Origin: Aquisphaera giovannonii
GTDB lineage: Bacteria > Planctomycetota > Planctomycetia > Isosphaerales > Isosphaeraceae
Assembly: GCF_008087625.1 (NCBI RefSeq)
Contig: NZ_CP042997.1
Location: 248,001-312,000, forward strand
DNA: 64,000 nt
Direction: 5' to 3'
The position numbers and the translations under genes are program-made. The notes under the pieces are model-generated. The model worked only from the letters and a program-made list of their open reading frames with translations. It was not told where the DNA came from and made no database searches. Below are positions 29,683 to 40,122 of this stretch, in pieces. The stretch's first letter is position 1; each line of letters opens with the position of its first letter.

Positions 29683-29902
29683 TGCAGTCGCCACTCTTCG
29701 GTCCGGGCCCGCCGGAGCCGATCGGCCCGGGGCCGCTCGGGCGCCCCGCCGGGGCCGCTCAACCGCCCGGCGACCCGGCGGCTGGACCTGAGGCCCTTCC
29801 CAGGCCCGATGCGCGCTCGTGCCGACGACCGTCCGCCCGGTCGGTGGCCCGTCCGGCGGGCGGGTCGGGCGGATCGCCCGCCGATCAAGGGCGTGGCGTC
29901 GT

Positions 29903-31468
29903 TCATCCCGAGTTGTAGATCGGGCTGCGTCCGCCTGCCATGTCCCTGGCCATCGTATGGGCGTGGTAGTGCATCGCGCATTTCACCACGTAGGAGACGA
30001 CAACCGTCGGCTCGCGGCGGATCCTGAGGAGCCCCCACAGTCGCCGGCGGTATTCTCGCCGCAGGGCGGCGTCGGGCACGCGCAGCATCAGCAGGGCGAA
30101 TAGCCCCAACGCCAGGGCCATCAGCTCGGCCTGGTCGCGGAGCCGACGCCAGGGATGCCGTGCCCAGTGGCGCATCCACGCCCCGGCCACCGGGAAGTCG
30201 CCGCCGAGGAGCAGGTCGTCGAGCCGGTCGAAGTACGCGGACGGCTCGTAGAGGGCGTTCATCGACCGGACGTAGCCATCCCGCAGCTCCTCGCGGCTCA
30301 TCTTCAGGGGGACGATGTTGGTCCCGTACGACGACTCCTCCGACCAGTCGAGCAGCCGCCCCTCCCGCTCCAGCCGGGCGTGCAGCGGGGTCTTGGGGAT
30401 GGCGTTGAGCATGCCGATCATCGTGGTCGGGATGCGGGCGTCCCGGATGAACTCCTGCTGGGCCTCGAAGATCGTCGCGTCGTCGTTGTCGAACCCGAGG
30501 ATCATCCCGCACCAGACCTCAAGGCCCGCGTCCTGGATGCGGCGGACCTTCTCCAGCATGGTGCCCCCGGCGCGGACGTTCTGGTACTTCTTCGTCTCGC
30601 GGAGCGACGCCTCGTTGGGGCTCTCGATGCCCACGAAGACGGAGACGATGTTGGCCTCGACCATCAGGGCGAGCAGCTCCGGGTCGTCGGCCAGGTCGAT
30701 CGAGGCCTCGGTGGTGAACGCCAGGGGGAAGCCGTTGGCCTCCTGCCACGCGGCCACCTCGCGGAGGACGGCCTTGATCGCCGCCTTGTTGCCGATCAGG
30801 TTGTCGTCGACGATGAAGACGATCCGCTGCTTCTGCGCTCGGATCGCCTCCAGCTCGGCGAGGATCTGGCCGGAGGTCTTGATGCGGGGCTTGCGGCCGA
30901 AGGTGACGATGATGTCGCAGAACTCGCACTGGAACGGGCAGCCCCGCGAGAACTGGACGCTGCCGAAGGCGTAGTGCCGCATCTTGAGCAGGTCGAACCG
31001 CGGCGTCGGCACGCGGCCCATGTCGGTCTTCTCGGCCTGCTCGTACCGGGGACCGTGCACCCCCCGGTGCCATTCCTCCAGGAACCGGGGCCAGGTCACC
31101 TCGGCCTCGCCGACGAAGATCACGTCGGCGTCGTCTCCGAAGTAGCCCTCCTCGACGGTCACGTAGGGGCCGCCGACGACGGTGAAGCAGCCCCGCCGCT
31201 TCAACTCGGCGAGGATCTCCTTCATGCGGAAGCGCTGGACGCTCATCCCGGTCAGCCCGACGATGTCGGCCCGGGCGCAGCGCCCCCAGTCGATGTCCTC
31301 GACGTTCTCGTCGATCAGGGTGACGGTGTGCCCGTCGGGAGTGAGCGCCGCCAGCAGGGGCAGGCACGCGACCGGGAGGTTGGCCCGCTTGCCCAGGAGC
31401 GGCAGCGCGTGCTCCATGCCCCAGTAAGAGACCTTGAACTTGGGGTTGATCAGGATGATGTCGGCCAT
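29903..31468 (-). CDS. B12-binding radical SAM protein (DUF4070 group)
   Basis: 521 residues. An N-terminal cobalamin-binding Rossmann domain (ADIILINPKFKVSYWGMEHALP, VTLIDENVEDIDW) precedes a radical SAM core with C-x3-C-x2-C in SRGCPFQCEFCDIIVTFGRKPR, GFPLAFTTEASIDLADDPELL and FVGIESPNEASLRETKK. The C-terminal DUF4070-type region is followed by amphipathic helices. Relatives methylate unactivated carbons (e.g. the hopanoid 2-methylase HpnP). A lipid substrate is possible but not shown. ATG 31468 starts the B12 fold directly. Confidence 0.85.
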   Translation of the reverse strand: MADIILINPKFKVSYWGMEHALPLLGKRANLPVACLPLLAALTPDGHTVTLIDENVEDIDWGRCARADIVGLTGMSVQRFRMKEILAELKRRGCFTVVGGPYVTVEEGYFGDDADVIFVGEAEVTWPRFLEEWHRGVHGPRYEQAEKTDMGRVPTPRFDLLKMRHYAFGSVQFSRGCPFQCEFCDIIVTFGRKPRIKTSGQILAELEAIRAQKQRIVFIVDDNLIGNKAAIKAVLREVAAWQEANGFPLAFTTEASIDLADDPELLALMVEANIVSVFVGIESPNEASLRETKKYQNVRAGGTMLEKVRRIQDAGLEVWCGMILGFDNDDATIFEAQQEFIRDARIPTTMIGMLNAIPKTPLHARLEREGRLLDWSEESSYGTNIVPLKMSREELRDGYVRSMNALYEPSAYFDRLDDLLLGGDFPVAGAWMRHWARHPWRRLRDQAELMALALGLFALLMLRVPDAALRREYRRRLWGLLRIRREPTVVVSYVVKCAMHYHAHTMARDMAGGRSPIYNSG

Positions 31469-31981
31469 TGAATGTAAATTCCTGGATGGTTTATGCCCCG
31501 CCCCGACGCTCATGCCGGGGCCGTCCGATGTCGGGGCCCGTCCCGCCCCGGCTCTCGCCGGACGGGCCGATGCGCCGGGGATGATCGCCCGAGGGCGGAG
31601 GGCCCCCGTCCCCGCGCGGGCCAGCCGGGACGCGGCCGCCGGATGTCGGGGAGGCTTGCCGGGAAGCGGAGGCGGGGGCGATCCTCGCGGCCAATGTGCC
31701 GCGACACGATCGCGGGGGCGAGGCAACCGGAGCCCGTCGATCCCCGGATGGAGGACGCGGGGGAGGGACGCCCGTTGCAGGCCGGACTCCCTCGCGAACC
31801 GCGGGCCGCCCGGCCCGATTCCGGGATAGCGGCAAACTAAATCTCGTGAATGAAATTACAAAATCAAGAAATTTAAAATATATCAAGCTTTGGGGGTTTC
31901 CGCGGCCCCGGACTTGCACGTGGGATGGCCGCGTATGGAGGTCGGCGGCACGGGCCCTAACCGGATTGCGTGGCAAGGGAG
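31469..31981. other. Intergenic with an AT-rich promoter-like patch
   Basis: About 31835-31890 is strikingly AT-rich (AAATTTAAAATATATCAAGC region) in a 70% GC setting. It probably drives the small gene at 31982 and perhaps the following transaldolase. The remainder is low-complexity GC-rich DNA with no gene. Confidence 0.45.
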
Positions 31982-32188
31982 ATGGCGACGCCGGGCAAGA
32001 AGCGGGGCAGGCCCAAGGGGCCCGGCCCGGTGCGCGAGACGGTCGTCGCGCTCAAGGGCGGGGCCGCCTGGAAGGCGTGGCTCGACGAGTTCGCCGCCCA
32101 CTGCCGCCTCGGGATCGCCGACACCATCGAGCAGGCGTTGCTGGTTTATGCCAAGGAGCGGGGGTTCCGGGAGCCGCCGAAGCGATGA
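31982..32188 (+). CDS. Small basic putative DNA-binding protein
   Basis: 68 residues. Begins MATPGKKRGRPKGPGPVRETVVAL, an AT-hook-like basic run, then a helical part (WKAWLDEFAAHCRLGIADTIEQALLVYAKERGF) that resembles a ribbon-helix-helix regulator. GTG 31970 would add four residues. Role unknown; it lies 130 bases upstream of the transaldolase gene and on the same strand. Confidence 0.55.
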   Translation: MATPGKKRGRPKGPGPVRETVVALKGGAAWKAWLDEFAAHCRLGIADTIEQALLVYAKERGFREPPKR

Positions 32189-32320
32189 CGTCGCGGAGGC
32201 CGCGGCCGACGTGCGGCGCCAAGGGCGAGGAGTCGAGCACTCGCCGGGCCGGGTCGGGGGCGGGACGGTCCCGCGTGCCGGCGAGGACGACGGTTTGGGC
32301 CACCAACGGAGGGGACATCG

Positions 32321-33580
32321 ATGGCAGTAGCGGCCTCGAATTCGAACCGGCGTGACGAGGTCGTCGCCGAGCTCGCCCACACTCTCGCAGACGCCCCGGC
32401 ACGCATGCCGGCGCCTCGGAGCGACCCGGCCCTGGCCAAGCTCCGCCAGGTCGGGACCGAGCCCTGGCTGGACACGGGCAACCTGGACGAAGCCCGGTCG
32501 CTCTGGCGGGCCGAGCTGACCGCCCTCACCACGAACAACTCCCTCGCCAACCAGGTCGTCCAGTCCGGCCTGATGGACGCGACGATCCGGGAGGCGGCCC
32601 GGCGGATCCGGGCCGAGGCCCCGGAGGTCCCGGCCGACGACCTGGTCCTCGACCTCGTCTTCGTCGTCAATTGCCACATCGCGCTGAGGCTCGCCGGGGC
32701 CTTCGGCGCCCGCGTCAGCGTGGAGCTCCACCCGGGCGTCGCCCGCGACGTCGAGCAGACCGTCCGCTATGCCCGTCGCTATCACGCCGTCAGCCCGGAT
32801 CGCTTCATCGTCAAGATCCCGCTGACCCCGGAGGGGTACTGCGCCGTCGCCAGGGTCCGCGCCGAGGGAATCCCGGTCAACTTCACCCTCGGCTTCTCCG
32901 CCCGGCAGAACTACCTCGCCGCCCTGCTCGCCGGGCCCGACTACGTCAACGTCTTCCTCGGGAGGCTCAACGCGGTCGTCGCCGACAACAAGCTGGGCGA
33001 CGGGAAATTCGTGGGCGAGAAGGTCGCGCTCGCCTCGCAGGCGGCCGTGCGCGAACTCCGGGAGGCCCGCCCGGGCGTCCCCACCCGGCAGATCGCGGCC
33101 TCGATGCGCAACGCCGATCAGATGCTCGCGCTGGCGGGCGTGGACGTCTTCACGATCCCCCCCAAGGTCCTGGCCGAGTTCTACGCCAGGGGCCCCTCCC
33201 CGGACGCCATCCGCTCGCGGCGCGAGGAGCAGTACGAGGTGAAGCTGGGCAACGACACCGACAAGGGGGGCGTCGAGGTGCTCTGGACGATCGACGACGC
33301 GTTCCGCGCCTTCGCCGACGAGCTGGCGACGCGGGGCGGCGCGAATCTCTCCGGCGCCGACCTCCGCCGGGCGGACCGCGACCACGGCACGAAGCTGTTC
33401 GCCGACTTCGACGAGGCCGGGCGGGCGGCGATCCGGGAGAAGGGCAAGATCCCCGACGTCGCCCGGTGGCGAGGGCGGGCGGCGCTCGACGACCTGATGA
33501 CCGAGGCGGCCCTCCAGTCGTTCCACACCGACCAGGCCGCGTTCGACGCCTACGTCCGCAAGCTCATCGAGGCCGCGTGA
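32321..33580 (+). CDS. tal: Transaldolase-family protein
   Basis: 419 residues with GGAGGGG before ATG. Transaldolase exchanges dihydroxyacetone units between sugar phosphates in the non-oxidative pentose phosphate pathway. The Schiff-base Lys is K165 in [36 protein letters not shown] and RIG-like downstream barrel segments fit. It is longer than the classical 315-residue form, with an extra C-terminal region ([21 protein letters not shown]). The next gene is transketolase, which supports the role. Confidence 0.87.
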   Translation: MAVAASNSNRRDEVVAELAHTLADAPARMPAPRSDPALAKLRQVGTEPWLDTGNLDEARSLWRAELTALTTNNSLANQVVQSGLMDATIREAARRIRAEAPEVPADDLVLDLVFVVNCHIALRLAGAFGARVSVELHPGVARDVEQTVRYARRYHAVSPDRFIVKIPLTPEGYCAVARVRAEGIPVNFTLGFSARQNYLAALLAGPDYVNVFLGRLNAVVADNKLGDGKFVGEKVALASQAAVRELREARPGVPTRQIAASMRNADQMLALAGVDVFTIPPKVLAEFYARGPSPDAIRSRREEQYEVKLGNDTDKGGVEVLWTIDDAFRAFADELATRGGANLSGADLRRADRDHGTKLFADFDEAGRAAIREKGKIPDVARWRGRAALDDLMTEAALQSFHTDQAAFDAYVRKLIEAA

Positions 33581-33636
33581 ACGCGGACGGCGGGGGTGCG
33601 GCCCCCGCGGGTGCCCTCGCCCACGAAGGAGGGGAC

Positions 33637-35805
33637 ATGAACCAGGCAGGGCCTCGGGATGGCGGCGAGACGGCGGGCGGGAAGTCGCTCGACGAGCTCT
33701 GCATCGACACGTTGCGGGTCCTCGCGATCGACGCGGTCCAGGAGGCCAACTCGGGCCATCCCGGCCTGCCGATGGGCGCCGCGACGATGGCCTACGTTCT
33801 GTGGACGAGGTTCCTGAAGTACAACCCCAGGGACCCGCTCTGGCCGGACCGCGACCGGTTCGTCCTCTCGGCCGGCCACGGCTCGATGCTGCTCTACGCC
33901 CTGCTCCACCTGACCGGCTACGACCTGCCCCTGGGCGAGATCGAGCGGTTCCGCCGGTGGGGCAGCCGGACGCCCGGCCACCCCGAGCGGGGCCACCACA
34001 CCCCGGGCGTCGAGCTGTCCACCGGGCCCCTGGGCCAGGGCTTCGCCAACGGCGTCGGGCTGGCGATCGCCGAGTCGTGGCTCGCGGCCCGGTTCAACCG
34101 CCCGGGGCACGCGATCGTCGACCACCACACCTACGCGCTCGTCTCCGACGGCGACCTCATGGAGGGCATCACGCACGAGGCCGCGTCGCTGGCCGGCCAC
34201 CTTCGCCTCGGCAAGCTCATCTACCTCTATGACCAGAACCGCGTCACGCTCGCCGGCGTGACGGACCTCTCCTTCACCGAGGACGTCGCCGGCCGCTTCG
34301 ACGCCTACGGCTGGCACACCCGCCACGTCCCCGACGGCGACGACGTCGGCGAAATCACCCGGGCCATCGAGGAGGCCCGCGCCGAGCGGGACCGGCCCTC
34401 GCTGCTGCTGGTCCGCACCCGGATCGGCCGGGGCAGCCCGAAGAAGGAGGGGACCTTCGGCGCCCACGGCTCGCCCCTGGGCGAGGACGAGGTGCGGGCG
34501 ACGAAGCGGGCCCTCGGCTGGCCGACGACGGATCGCTTCTACCTGCCCGGGGAGGCCGTGCGGCACTTCCGCGAGGCGGTCGGCCGGGGGGCCGGCGCCC
34601 GGGGCCGGTGGGATCGCCTCGCCGAGGCCTATGCGGCCGCCCATCCCGAGGAATGGGCCGAGTGGCGCCGGATCATGGGCGGAGAGCTCCCGGAAGGGTG
34701 GGCGGGCGGGCTGCCCTCGTGGAAGCCCGAGGACAAGCCGGTCGCCACGCGCACCGCGGCCGGCCAGGCGCTCAACGCCCTGGCCGCGAGGATACCCAAC
34801 ATCCTCGGCGGCTCCGCCGACCTCAACCCCTCGACCAGCACGGCGCTCAAGGATCGGGGCGACTACCAGCCCCCGGGGGAGGCCGTCGGGCCGGGCACCC
34901 CGGGCGCGGTCGGTGGGGCCTGGGGGCGGTCGGGCCGCAACCTCCACTTCGGCGTCCGCGAGCACGCGATGGGCGCGGCCGTCAACGGCATGGCCGCCCA
35001 CGGGGGCGTCATCCCCTACGGGGCGACCTTCCTCGTCTTCTCGGACTACATGAAGCCGTCGATCCGGCTCGGCGCCCTGATGGGCCTGCATGCCGTCTAC
35101 GTCTTCACCCACGACAGCATCGCCGTCGGCGAGGACGGCCCCACCCACGAGCCGGTCGAGCAGCTGGTCGGCCTGCGGGCCATCCCCGGCCTGACCGTGA
35201 TCCGCCCGGCGGACGCCAACGAGGCGGCCGAGGCGTGGGCCGTGGCCGTCGAGCGGGATGGCCCGATCGCCCTCGCGTTGAGCCGGCAGAACCTGCCGAT
35301 CCTCGACCGGGCGGATTCCCGCGAGCCCGGCGTGCGTCGCGGGGCGTATATCCTGGCCGAGGCCGCGGGCGGCCGGCCCGAGGTGATCCTCATCGGGTCC
35401 GGCTCCGAGGTCTTCCTCTGCATGAAGGCCCGCGAGCGCCTGGCCGCCCTCGGGGTGGCCGCGCGCGTGATCAGCATGCCGAGCTGGGAGCTCTTCGACG
35501 CCCAGGACGCCGCCTACCGCGATCGCGTCCTGCCTCCGGCCGTGCGGAAGCGGGTCGCGATCGAGGCCGGCTCGCCGATCGGATGGGAGCGATACGCCGG
35601 ATCGGAGGGGGCCGTCATCGGGATCGACCGGTTCGGGGCCTCCGCCCCCGGCGAGGAGGTCATGGAGCGATTCGGCTTCACCGTCGGGCGCGTCACCGCC
35701 GAGGCCCTCCGCCTCCTCGGCCGCCGCGACGAGGCCGCCAAGGAGGAGGCGGGCGGGGAGGAGACCGCGGTCGCCCCGACCGGGCCCCGGGAGGGGCATT
35801 CGTGA
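33637..35805 (+). CDS. tkt: Transketolase
   Basis: 722 residues, GGAGGGG upstream of the ATG. Transfers two-carbon units between sugar phosphates with thiamine diphosphate. Seen in order: [15 protein letters not shown], the substrate His region [43 protein letters not shown], the ThDP site [13 protein letters not shown] with LYDQNRVTL, then the pyrimidine domain with [37 protein letters not shown] and [17 protein letters not shown]. It has the usual length and is cytoplasmic. It sits 56 bases after the transaldolase gene, forming a pentose phosphate operon. Confidence 0.95.
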   Translation: MNQAGPRDGGETAGGKSLDELCIDTLRVLAIDAVQEANSGHPGLPMGAATMAYVLWTRFLKYNPRDPLWPDRDRFVLSAGHGSMLLYALLHLTGYDLPLGEIERFRRWGSRTPGHPERGHHTPGVELSTGPLGQGFANGVGLAIAESWLAARFNRPGHAIVDHHTYALVSDGDLMEGITHEAASLAGHLRLGKLIYLYDQNRVTLAGVTDLSFTEDVAGRFDAYGWHTRHVPDGDDVGEITRAIEEARAERDRPSLLLVRTRIGRGSPKKEGTFGAHGSPLGEDEVRATKRALGWPTTDRFYLPGEAVRHFREAVGRGAGARGRWDRLAEAYAAAHPEEWAEWRRIMGGELPEGWAGGLPSWKPEDKPVATRTAAGQALNALAARIPNILGGSADLNPSTSTALKDRGDYQPPGEAVGPGTPGAVGGAWGRSGRNLHFGVREHAMGAAVNGMAAHGGVIPYGATFLVFSDYMKPSIRLGALMGLHAVYVFTHDSIAVGEDGPTHEPVEQLVGLRAIPGLTVIRPADANEAAEAWAVAVERDGPIALALSRQNLPILDRADSREPGVRRGAYILAEAAGGRPEVILIGSGSEVFLCMKARERLAALGVAARVISMPSWELFDAQDAAYRDRVLPPAVRKRVAIEAGSPIGWERYAGSEGAVIGIDRFGASAPGEEVMERFGFTVGRVTAEALRLLGRRDEAAKEEAGGEETAVAPTGPREGHS

Positions 35806-35907
35806 ACGACCGCCTCCGGGCCGACTGCCCTTCTCCCCGCCATGGACCTCGGGATCATCACGCCCGGGGATCACGCGGTGATCCATGCGACGGCTCGTGC
35901 GCAAGCC

Positions 35908-36639
35908 TCAGGCCGAAGGCTCCAGGAACACCGGGTCGCCCACGGCGATGCGGCCCGGCTCCACGGGCGTCCCGTAGACTCCCAGGCAGCCCTCGCGATC
36001 GCGGGCGACGGCGCGCAGGATCGCCGGGTTGCGCCCCGCGGTCTCGGGGTCGATCGTGATGACGACGCAGCGGGCGTCCCGCTCGTCGACACGCATCCGC
36101 ATGCCGCCGATGCGGAGGGTGCGGCCCACCCACGAGTCCTCGAGGAAGGGCTCCTCGCCGGCCGCCTCGATCAGGAGGTTCGGCCGGAACCGCTCGGCGT
36201 CGAGCGGGGCGCCGACGGCCTCGCCGAGGCGCGCGACCGACTGGGTCGTGATCAGGGAGAGCGGGAAGGTGTCGAAGACGCCGCGGTCCTGCTTGATGAC
36301 CCGCACGCCGCCGGGGCCGAGCTCGTCGCCGAGCCGAGGGTCCGCGACGTCGAACGTCTCGCCCGAGGGGGCCTCGACGAACGTCGGCGACTTGTCCGGC
36401 TGCGCCGGGTCCGCGAACGACGGGCGGAAGAGTCTCATGTCCGCGCGCTCGCGGAGCGTGAACCAGGGGAATCCGCTCCGGGCCGAGTCCCCGCGGACGA
36501 ACGCCCAGCGGCGGTCCCCCGCCAGGCCGTGCCAGGTGACCTCGACCTCGTCGAGCGGCTCGGCCGCCATCGACTTGACCGGATAGCGCCGGATTCCCGC
36601 GACGCGGCCGACGTGCCGCCCGCCCGGAGAGTCGCCCAT
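35908..36639 (-). CDS. MOSC-domain protein
   Basis: 243 residues with GGAGG 7 bases before ATG 36639. N-terminal MOSC_N beta barrel (GRVAGIRRYPVKSMAAEPLDEVEVTWHGLAGDRRWAFV) and C-terminal MOSC domain with ERFRPNLLIEAAG, DSWVGRTLRIGGMRMRVDERDARCVVITIDPETAGRNPAILRAV, where the Cys is the likely molybdenum ligand. Related to mitochondrial amidoxime reducing component and YcbX; it probably reduces N-hydroxylated compounds with Moco. The alpha formate dehydrogenase also needs a molybdenum cofactor. Confidence 0.85.
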   Translation of the reverse strand: MGDSPGGRHVGRVAGIRRYPVKSMAAEPLDEVEVTWHGLAGDRRWAFVRGDSARSGFPWFTLRERADMRLFRPSFADPAQPDKSPTFVEAPSGETFDVADPRLGDELGPGGVRVIKQDRGVFDTFPLSLITTQSVARLGEAVGAPLDAERFRPNLLIEAAGEEPFLEDSWVGRTLRIGGMRMRVDERDARCVVITIDPETAGRNPAILRAVARDREGCLGVYGTPVEPGRIAVGDPVFLEPSA

Positions 36640-36999
36640 GCCGCAGCCTCCAGGATGTGCCCCCGGCCCCCGGGCCCGAGCCCGCATCGGACGCGGCGGG
36701 CCAGGCACGCCGCGACGCCCCTCGACGGCGCCGCACGCCGCCGGAGGACCCACGGATCCGACCACAAACGCGGGCCCCCGGCAAGCCCCCGCGGCGAGCC
36801 GGGCGTTGAGCTCGGGATAATCGCGGGGGCGCGGGAGGCATGCGGCGGATCGTGGGAGTTCCGACGGGCTCCGGAGACTTCCTCGCGAGGGCCATCCCGC
36901 CCTGTCGCCGCCCGGCCTCGATTCGCGATGGGAGTGATGAGCGAGGCCGATCCTCGTCCTTGCCGGCCCGTCGGCAGATTCTTTCCCCCGGGGCACCCC
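36640..36999. other. Intergenic, nothing recognised
   Basis: Divergent gap between the MOSC gene and a secreted-protein gene. It has GC-rich, low-complexity DNA with no clear hairpin or operator. Confidence 0.35.
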
Positions 37000-37539
37000 A
37001 TGATCCGCCGCACCGACCGAGCGCTCCGACCGAGGATCGATGGCCTGGAGACGCGGCTCGTCCCATCCGCGAGGCCCGTCGTCGCCCTCGCCGTCGCGAG
37101 GGTGCCCCTGGCGGGGGCGGGCCAGGGGACGTACCACGTCGCCCACGACAACCGGGCGGCCGACCAGCCGGCCACCGTGGAGCTCTCGGGCGTCGGGCGG
37201 GCGAGGCTCCTCGGCCGCGTGACGATCAGCGGGACCCTCCTCATGGGCGGCTTCCTGGCCCCCGGCACGCCGGACATCTCCGGGACCATCACGGTCGCCG
37301 ACGGGCGGGGGACCCTGGGCCTCCGGGTGGGCGGGCCCGGCGGGTCGGCGACGATCCCCGGCTCGCGGTTCCGCCTGGACGCGACCCTCGAGGGGGGCAC
37401 CGGCGCGTACCGGAACCTCCGGGGTGCGGGCGTCGCACGCCTCTCCTTCGGGCTGGCCACGACGGCGGGCGTGACCCCCATCGGCGGCGGATTCCAGCTC
37501 GTCGTGACGCCCCGACGCGCCGGGCACGGACCGGCATGA
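37000..37539 (+). CDS. Secreted LEPR-XLL-like hypothetical protein
   Basis: 179 residues. The N-terminus RPRIDGLETRLVPSARP resembles the planctomycete LEPR-XLL surface motif, also seen in the large protein at 5066-7648. The rest is a short beta-rich domain (ATVELSGVGRARLLGRVTISGTLL, DISGTITVADGRGTLGLRVGG, FRLDATLEGGTGAYRNLRGAGVARL). A secreted or surface function is likely; no enzyme motif is visible. Confidence 0.65.
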   Translation: MIRRTDRALRPRIDGLETRLVPSARPVVALAVARVPLAGAGQGTYHVAHDNRAADQPATVELSGVGRARLLGRVTISGTLLMGGFLAPGTPDISGTITVADGRGTLGLRVGGPGGSATIPGSRFRLDATLEGGTGAYRNLRGAGVARLSFGLATTAGVTPIGGGFQLVVTPRRAGHGPA

Positions 37540-37847
37540 TCGCGACCTGCGCCGATTCGACGGATTCGCCGGGTGGCGGAGGGAGGCGCGAGGCGACGAC
37601 CGGGCCTCGCGGATCGATCGCATCCTCGGGGCGGCCTTGCCGGCGCTCTTCCGACCACGCCGACGCCGCCATCCCCCTCTCGTGAGCCGACGGCCGCGGC
37701 GACGACGCGCAGGGCGGGCACCCCATCCGAGCCCGCGCCCGGCTCGTCGCCGTCCCGCCGGCCCGGGGCACGACCCCGGCCCCGTCCTCGCCCCGACGTG
37801 GGAGGCCTCGACGCCTTGCCCGAAGGCCGGCCTCGAGTGCCCTCCGC
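37540..37847. other. Intergenic, nothing recognised
   Basis: Convergent gap between 37000-37539 and the pyruvyl transferase gene. No gene, palindrome or known repeat was seen. Confidence 0.35.
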
Positions 37848-38801
37848 TCAGCAGGGCCTGGGCCGGCGATACCGGAGGCGCAACTCGCCGGCTCGCGATG
37901 CCGTCGAGAACGCCGCGACATATTCCTCGACCTTGGCGGCGAACCGCCGGTTGGCCCCGCGGCACTCATCCAGCGCCTCGGGATAGACGCGGGCGGATCG
38001 CCCGCCGGACATCCAGTCCGAGGGCGTGCCGTGGACGGGCGGGTGTTTCATCCCGAAGAACTTCGAGGAGGACACGCCGATGAGGACCACCCGCTTCCCG
38101 AGCAGGGTGGCCCAGTAGGCGCCATGGTATGACGACGTCAGCACCAGCTCGCCCGAGCCGAGGAATCTCAGGACCCTGTGGAGATCCATGCACCGGCTGG
38201 TCAACTTCGGGATGGCGGGATCGACCCCCCGGACCGGCCGGTGGCTGCCCTCGAAGAAGACGACCTCGTGCCGGATCGGATGCGGGCGGTCGAATCCGGG
38301 CTCCATGCAGCTAACGCACGGCACCCAGTCGTGGCCCTGGCCGTAGTCCCGCAGGCCGACCAGGCGGCAGCGGTCCAGGTGGGAGTAGCCGTCGATCCGC
38401 CCGCTCCCGTGGGCGTTGTGCCCGCCTCCCCAGACGATCAGGCAGGCCGAGGGGTCCGACGTGATGAGCTCCCACTGGCGTCCGAAGACGGAATTGAGGA
38501 GGCCCCCGCCGCCCACCACGATCAGCTTCCCGCCGAGGTCGGCGGGCCCCTCCCAGCGGGCGAGGTCGTTGATGTCGACGACCGGATGGCCCCCGAGGAA
38601 GTCGAAGTACGAGTAGGGGCCGCACTTCAGGTCCCCCAGGTTCGTGTAGTCGACCCGGTGGAGGTTCAGGACCGGGGCGCGGCGGATCCGGCCGGGCAAC
38701 GCCGCGAGGCGGAGCGGGCTCGTGGCCTTCCGGAGGAGCCTCTTCGCCAGGGTTGCCGGATGCCTGGCGTCGTGGGCGAGCATGCGGCCGAGCTTGCGCA
38801 T
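37848..38801 (-). CDS. Polysaccharide pyruvyl transferase-family protein
   Basis: 317 residues with GGAG 6 bases before the ATG. The family (PF04230) moves a ketal pyruvate from phosphoenolpyruvate to a sugar of an exopolysaccharide or wall polymer. Features: an N-terminal Rossmann fold NLHRVDYTNLGDLKCGPYSYFDF, KLIVVGGGGLLNSVFG, VWGGGHNAHGSGRIDGYSHLDRCRLVGLRDYG, and the conserved ELVLTSSYHGAYWATLLGKRVVLIG. No other polysaccharide genes are close, except perhaps a decayed one at 38960-39190. Confidence 0.75.
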   Translation of the reverse strand: MRKLGRMLAHDARHPATLAKRLLRKATSPLRLAALPGRIRRAPVLNLHRVDYTNLGDLKCGPYSYFDFLGGHPVVDINDLARWEGPADLGGKLIVVGGGGLLNSVFGRQWELITSDPSACLIVWGGGHNAHGSGRIDGYSHLDRCRLVGLRDYGQGHDWVPCVSCMEPGFDRPHPIRHEVVFFEGSHRPVRGVDPAIPKLTSRCMDLHRVLRFLGSGELVLTSSYHGAYWATLLGKRVVLIGVSSSKFFGMKHPPVHGTPSDWMSGGRSARVYPEALDECRGANRRFAAKVEEYVAAFSTASRAGELRLRYRRPRPC

Positions 38802-40122
38802 GGGGGGCTCCGGTTCGGGTGCCGGGGAGGCGGCCCGCCGCCACGGCCTGCGCCGCGCGGCGATTCGAGTCGATCACGCCGTGGGCTTCCCGGCCTGGAC
38901 GGGCCGCGGGCCGCCTGTCCGGGGCGACGAGGGCTGCTGATCGTAGAAGGGCATGATCTCCGAGAGGCTGGACGCGACGTCCAGCCTCCGGGGGGGGCCG
39001 GCGTCCCAGCCGCCGCATGGCCCTCCTGAGGAGTCGCGCGACGGGGTTGGCGGGCATGGCCTGCGCGTGGCCCCTCGGGGCCCCGTGGACGAGGTGCCAC
39101 TCGCGCAACGCCCCCCGCTGCAGTGCTGGATGAAGCTATCCTCACTCAAGAACCGATTGTTGTTCCACCGATGATGGTCGATGACCTTCACCCGGCCGCG
39201 AGCCTTGCCGCGGGCGATCACGCGGCCATCCTCGCAGGGCGCCCTGCCCTCGGGGGCGACCCGCGACTCGCGTCGCCGAGGACGGGATCGAAGAACGCCC
39301 TCGCGCCCGGGGTGTTCCTGGAGAAGATCACGCCGTTCCTCCAACCCGAGCGGTCACCGAAGGGCGTCCGCCTGGGAAGTCGCCCGGACCCATCGTCGCC
39401 CGGGAGGTGCTACTCGACCCCCCGCTTTTATTTTGCTTCCATGTGTGCTGGCAAGACGATGTATTTATCGGACATATTCCTTCGCGAGGCGAGTATAATA
39501 AAATTGCCCTCGCGGGATCCAGAGGGCGGGCGAAGGGGCCGCCCGGATTTCGCCCGGGCGTGCGAACGGGCCCAGGGGCGTCGAGCGGGGGCCATGGACG
39601 GGGCCATCCACATTGCCGGTGCCCCGTAGAAGGTCGAGCGCCGCGACCACCGATGGCTCCGATCACCGCCCCGATCGCCTCAGGCGGGTAGCCCCGCCTA
39701 CCGGTGGCCCCGTTCACCCGCCTCGTGAAGCCGGCCGACCGGAAGGACCGCCCCCTTCGTCGACCGGCCGCCCGGCGGCGAGCGGACCGGGTCTTGTGAA
39801 TCGGAGGCGTGGGCCTCTGCGGGCGTCATCCGGATCCCGCTGGCGCGAAGGGCAGGCTGGATTCGGATGGAAGGGTAGCCGCCTGCGGCCTCTCCCTCGT
39901 CGGCCTGCGAGCGCCGGCGGGAGGCATGCCGGCGGGCGGGCCCGGGTCGTGCACGGGCCCGGTCGTCGCGGGCCCGCCGGGCCCGCCCCGGAGGCCGCGT
40001 CGGGCCGGCCTTCCCCGCGCGATCCTGGCCATTCTCGCCCGCGGGCCGCCGTGGCATGCGGGGACGGCGGCGCATCCCGCTCGCCCGGCGCCGGGGCTCC
40101 ACGCGCTCCTAAGGAGGAGAAC
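38802..40122. other. 1.3-kb region with a possible gene remnant and an AT-rich patch
   Basis: No intact gene. A possible decayed coding piece is at 38960-39190 (minus strand). An AT-rich patch at about 39419-39510 (TTTTATTTTGC... TATAATAAAATTG) stands out and may hold promoters. The rest, to the OmpA-like gene at 40123, is GC-rich and featureless to my reading. Confidence 0.4.
38960..39190 (-). pseudogene. Possible remnant of a glycan-biosynthesis protein (C-terminal part)
   Basis: The minus strand reads GRVKVIDHHRWNNNRFLSEDSFIQHCSGG in one frame, then, after a shift near 39115, LREWHLVHGAPRGHAQAMPANPVARLLRRAMRRLGRRP in another. Together the pieces look like the C-terminal end of a cytoplasmic enzyme interrupted by a frameshift. 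It lies upstream of the pyruvyl transferase gene in the same direction. Identity uncertain. Confidence 0.25.

Noticed and set aside
33550-35904. 784-codon minus-strand frame opposite transketolase
   Set aside because: Antisense shadow; transketolase motifs on the plus strand are unambiguous.
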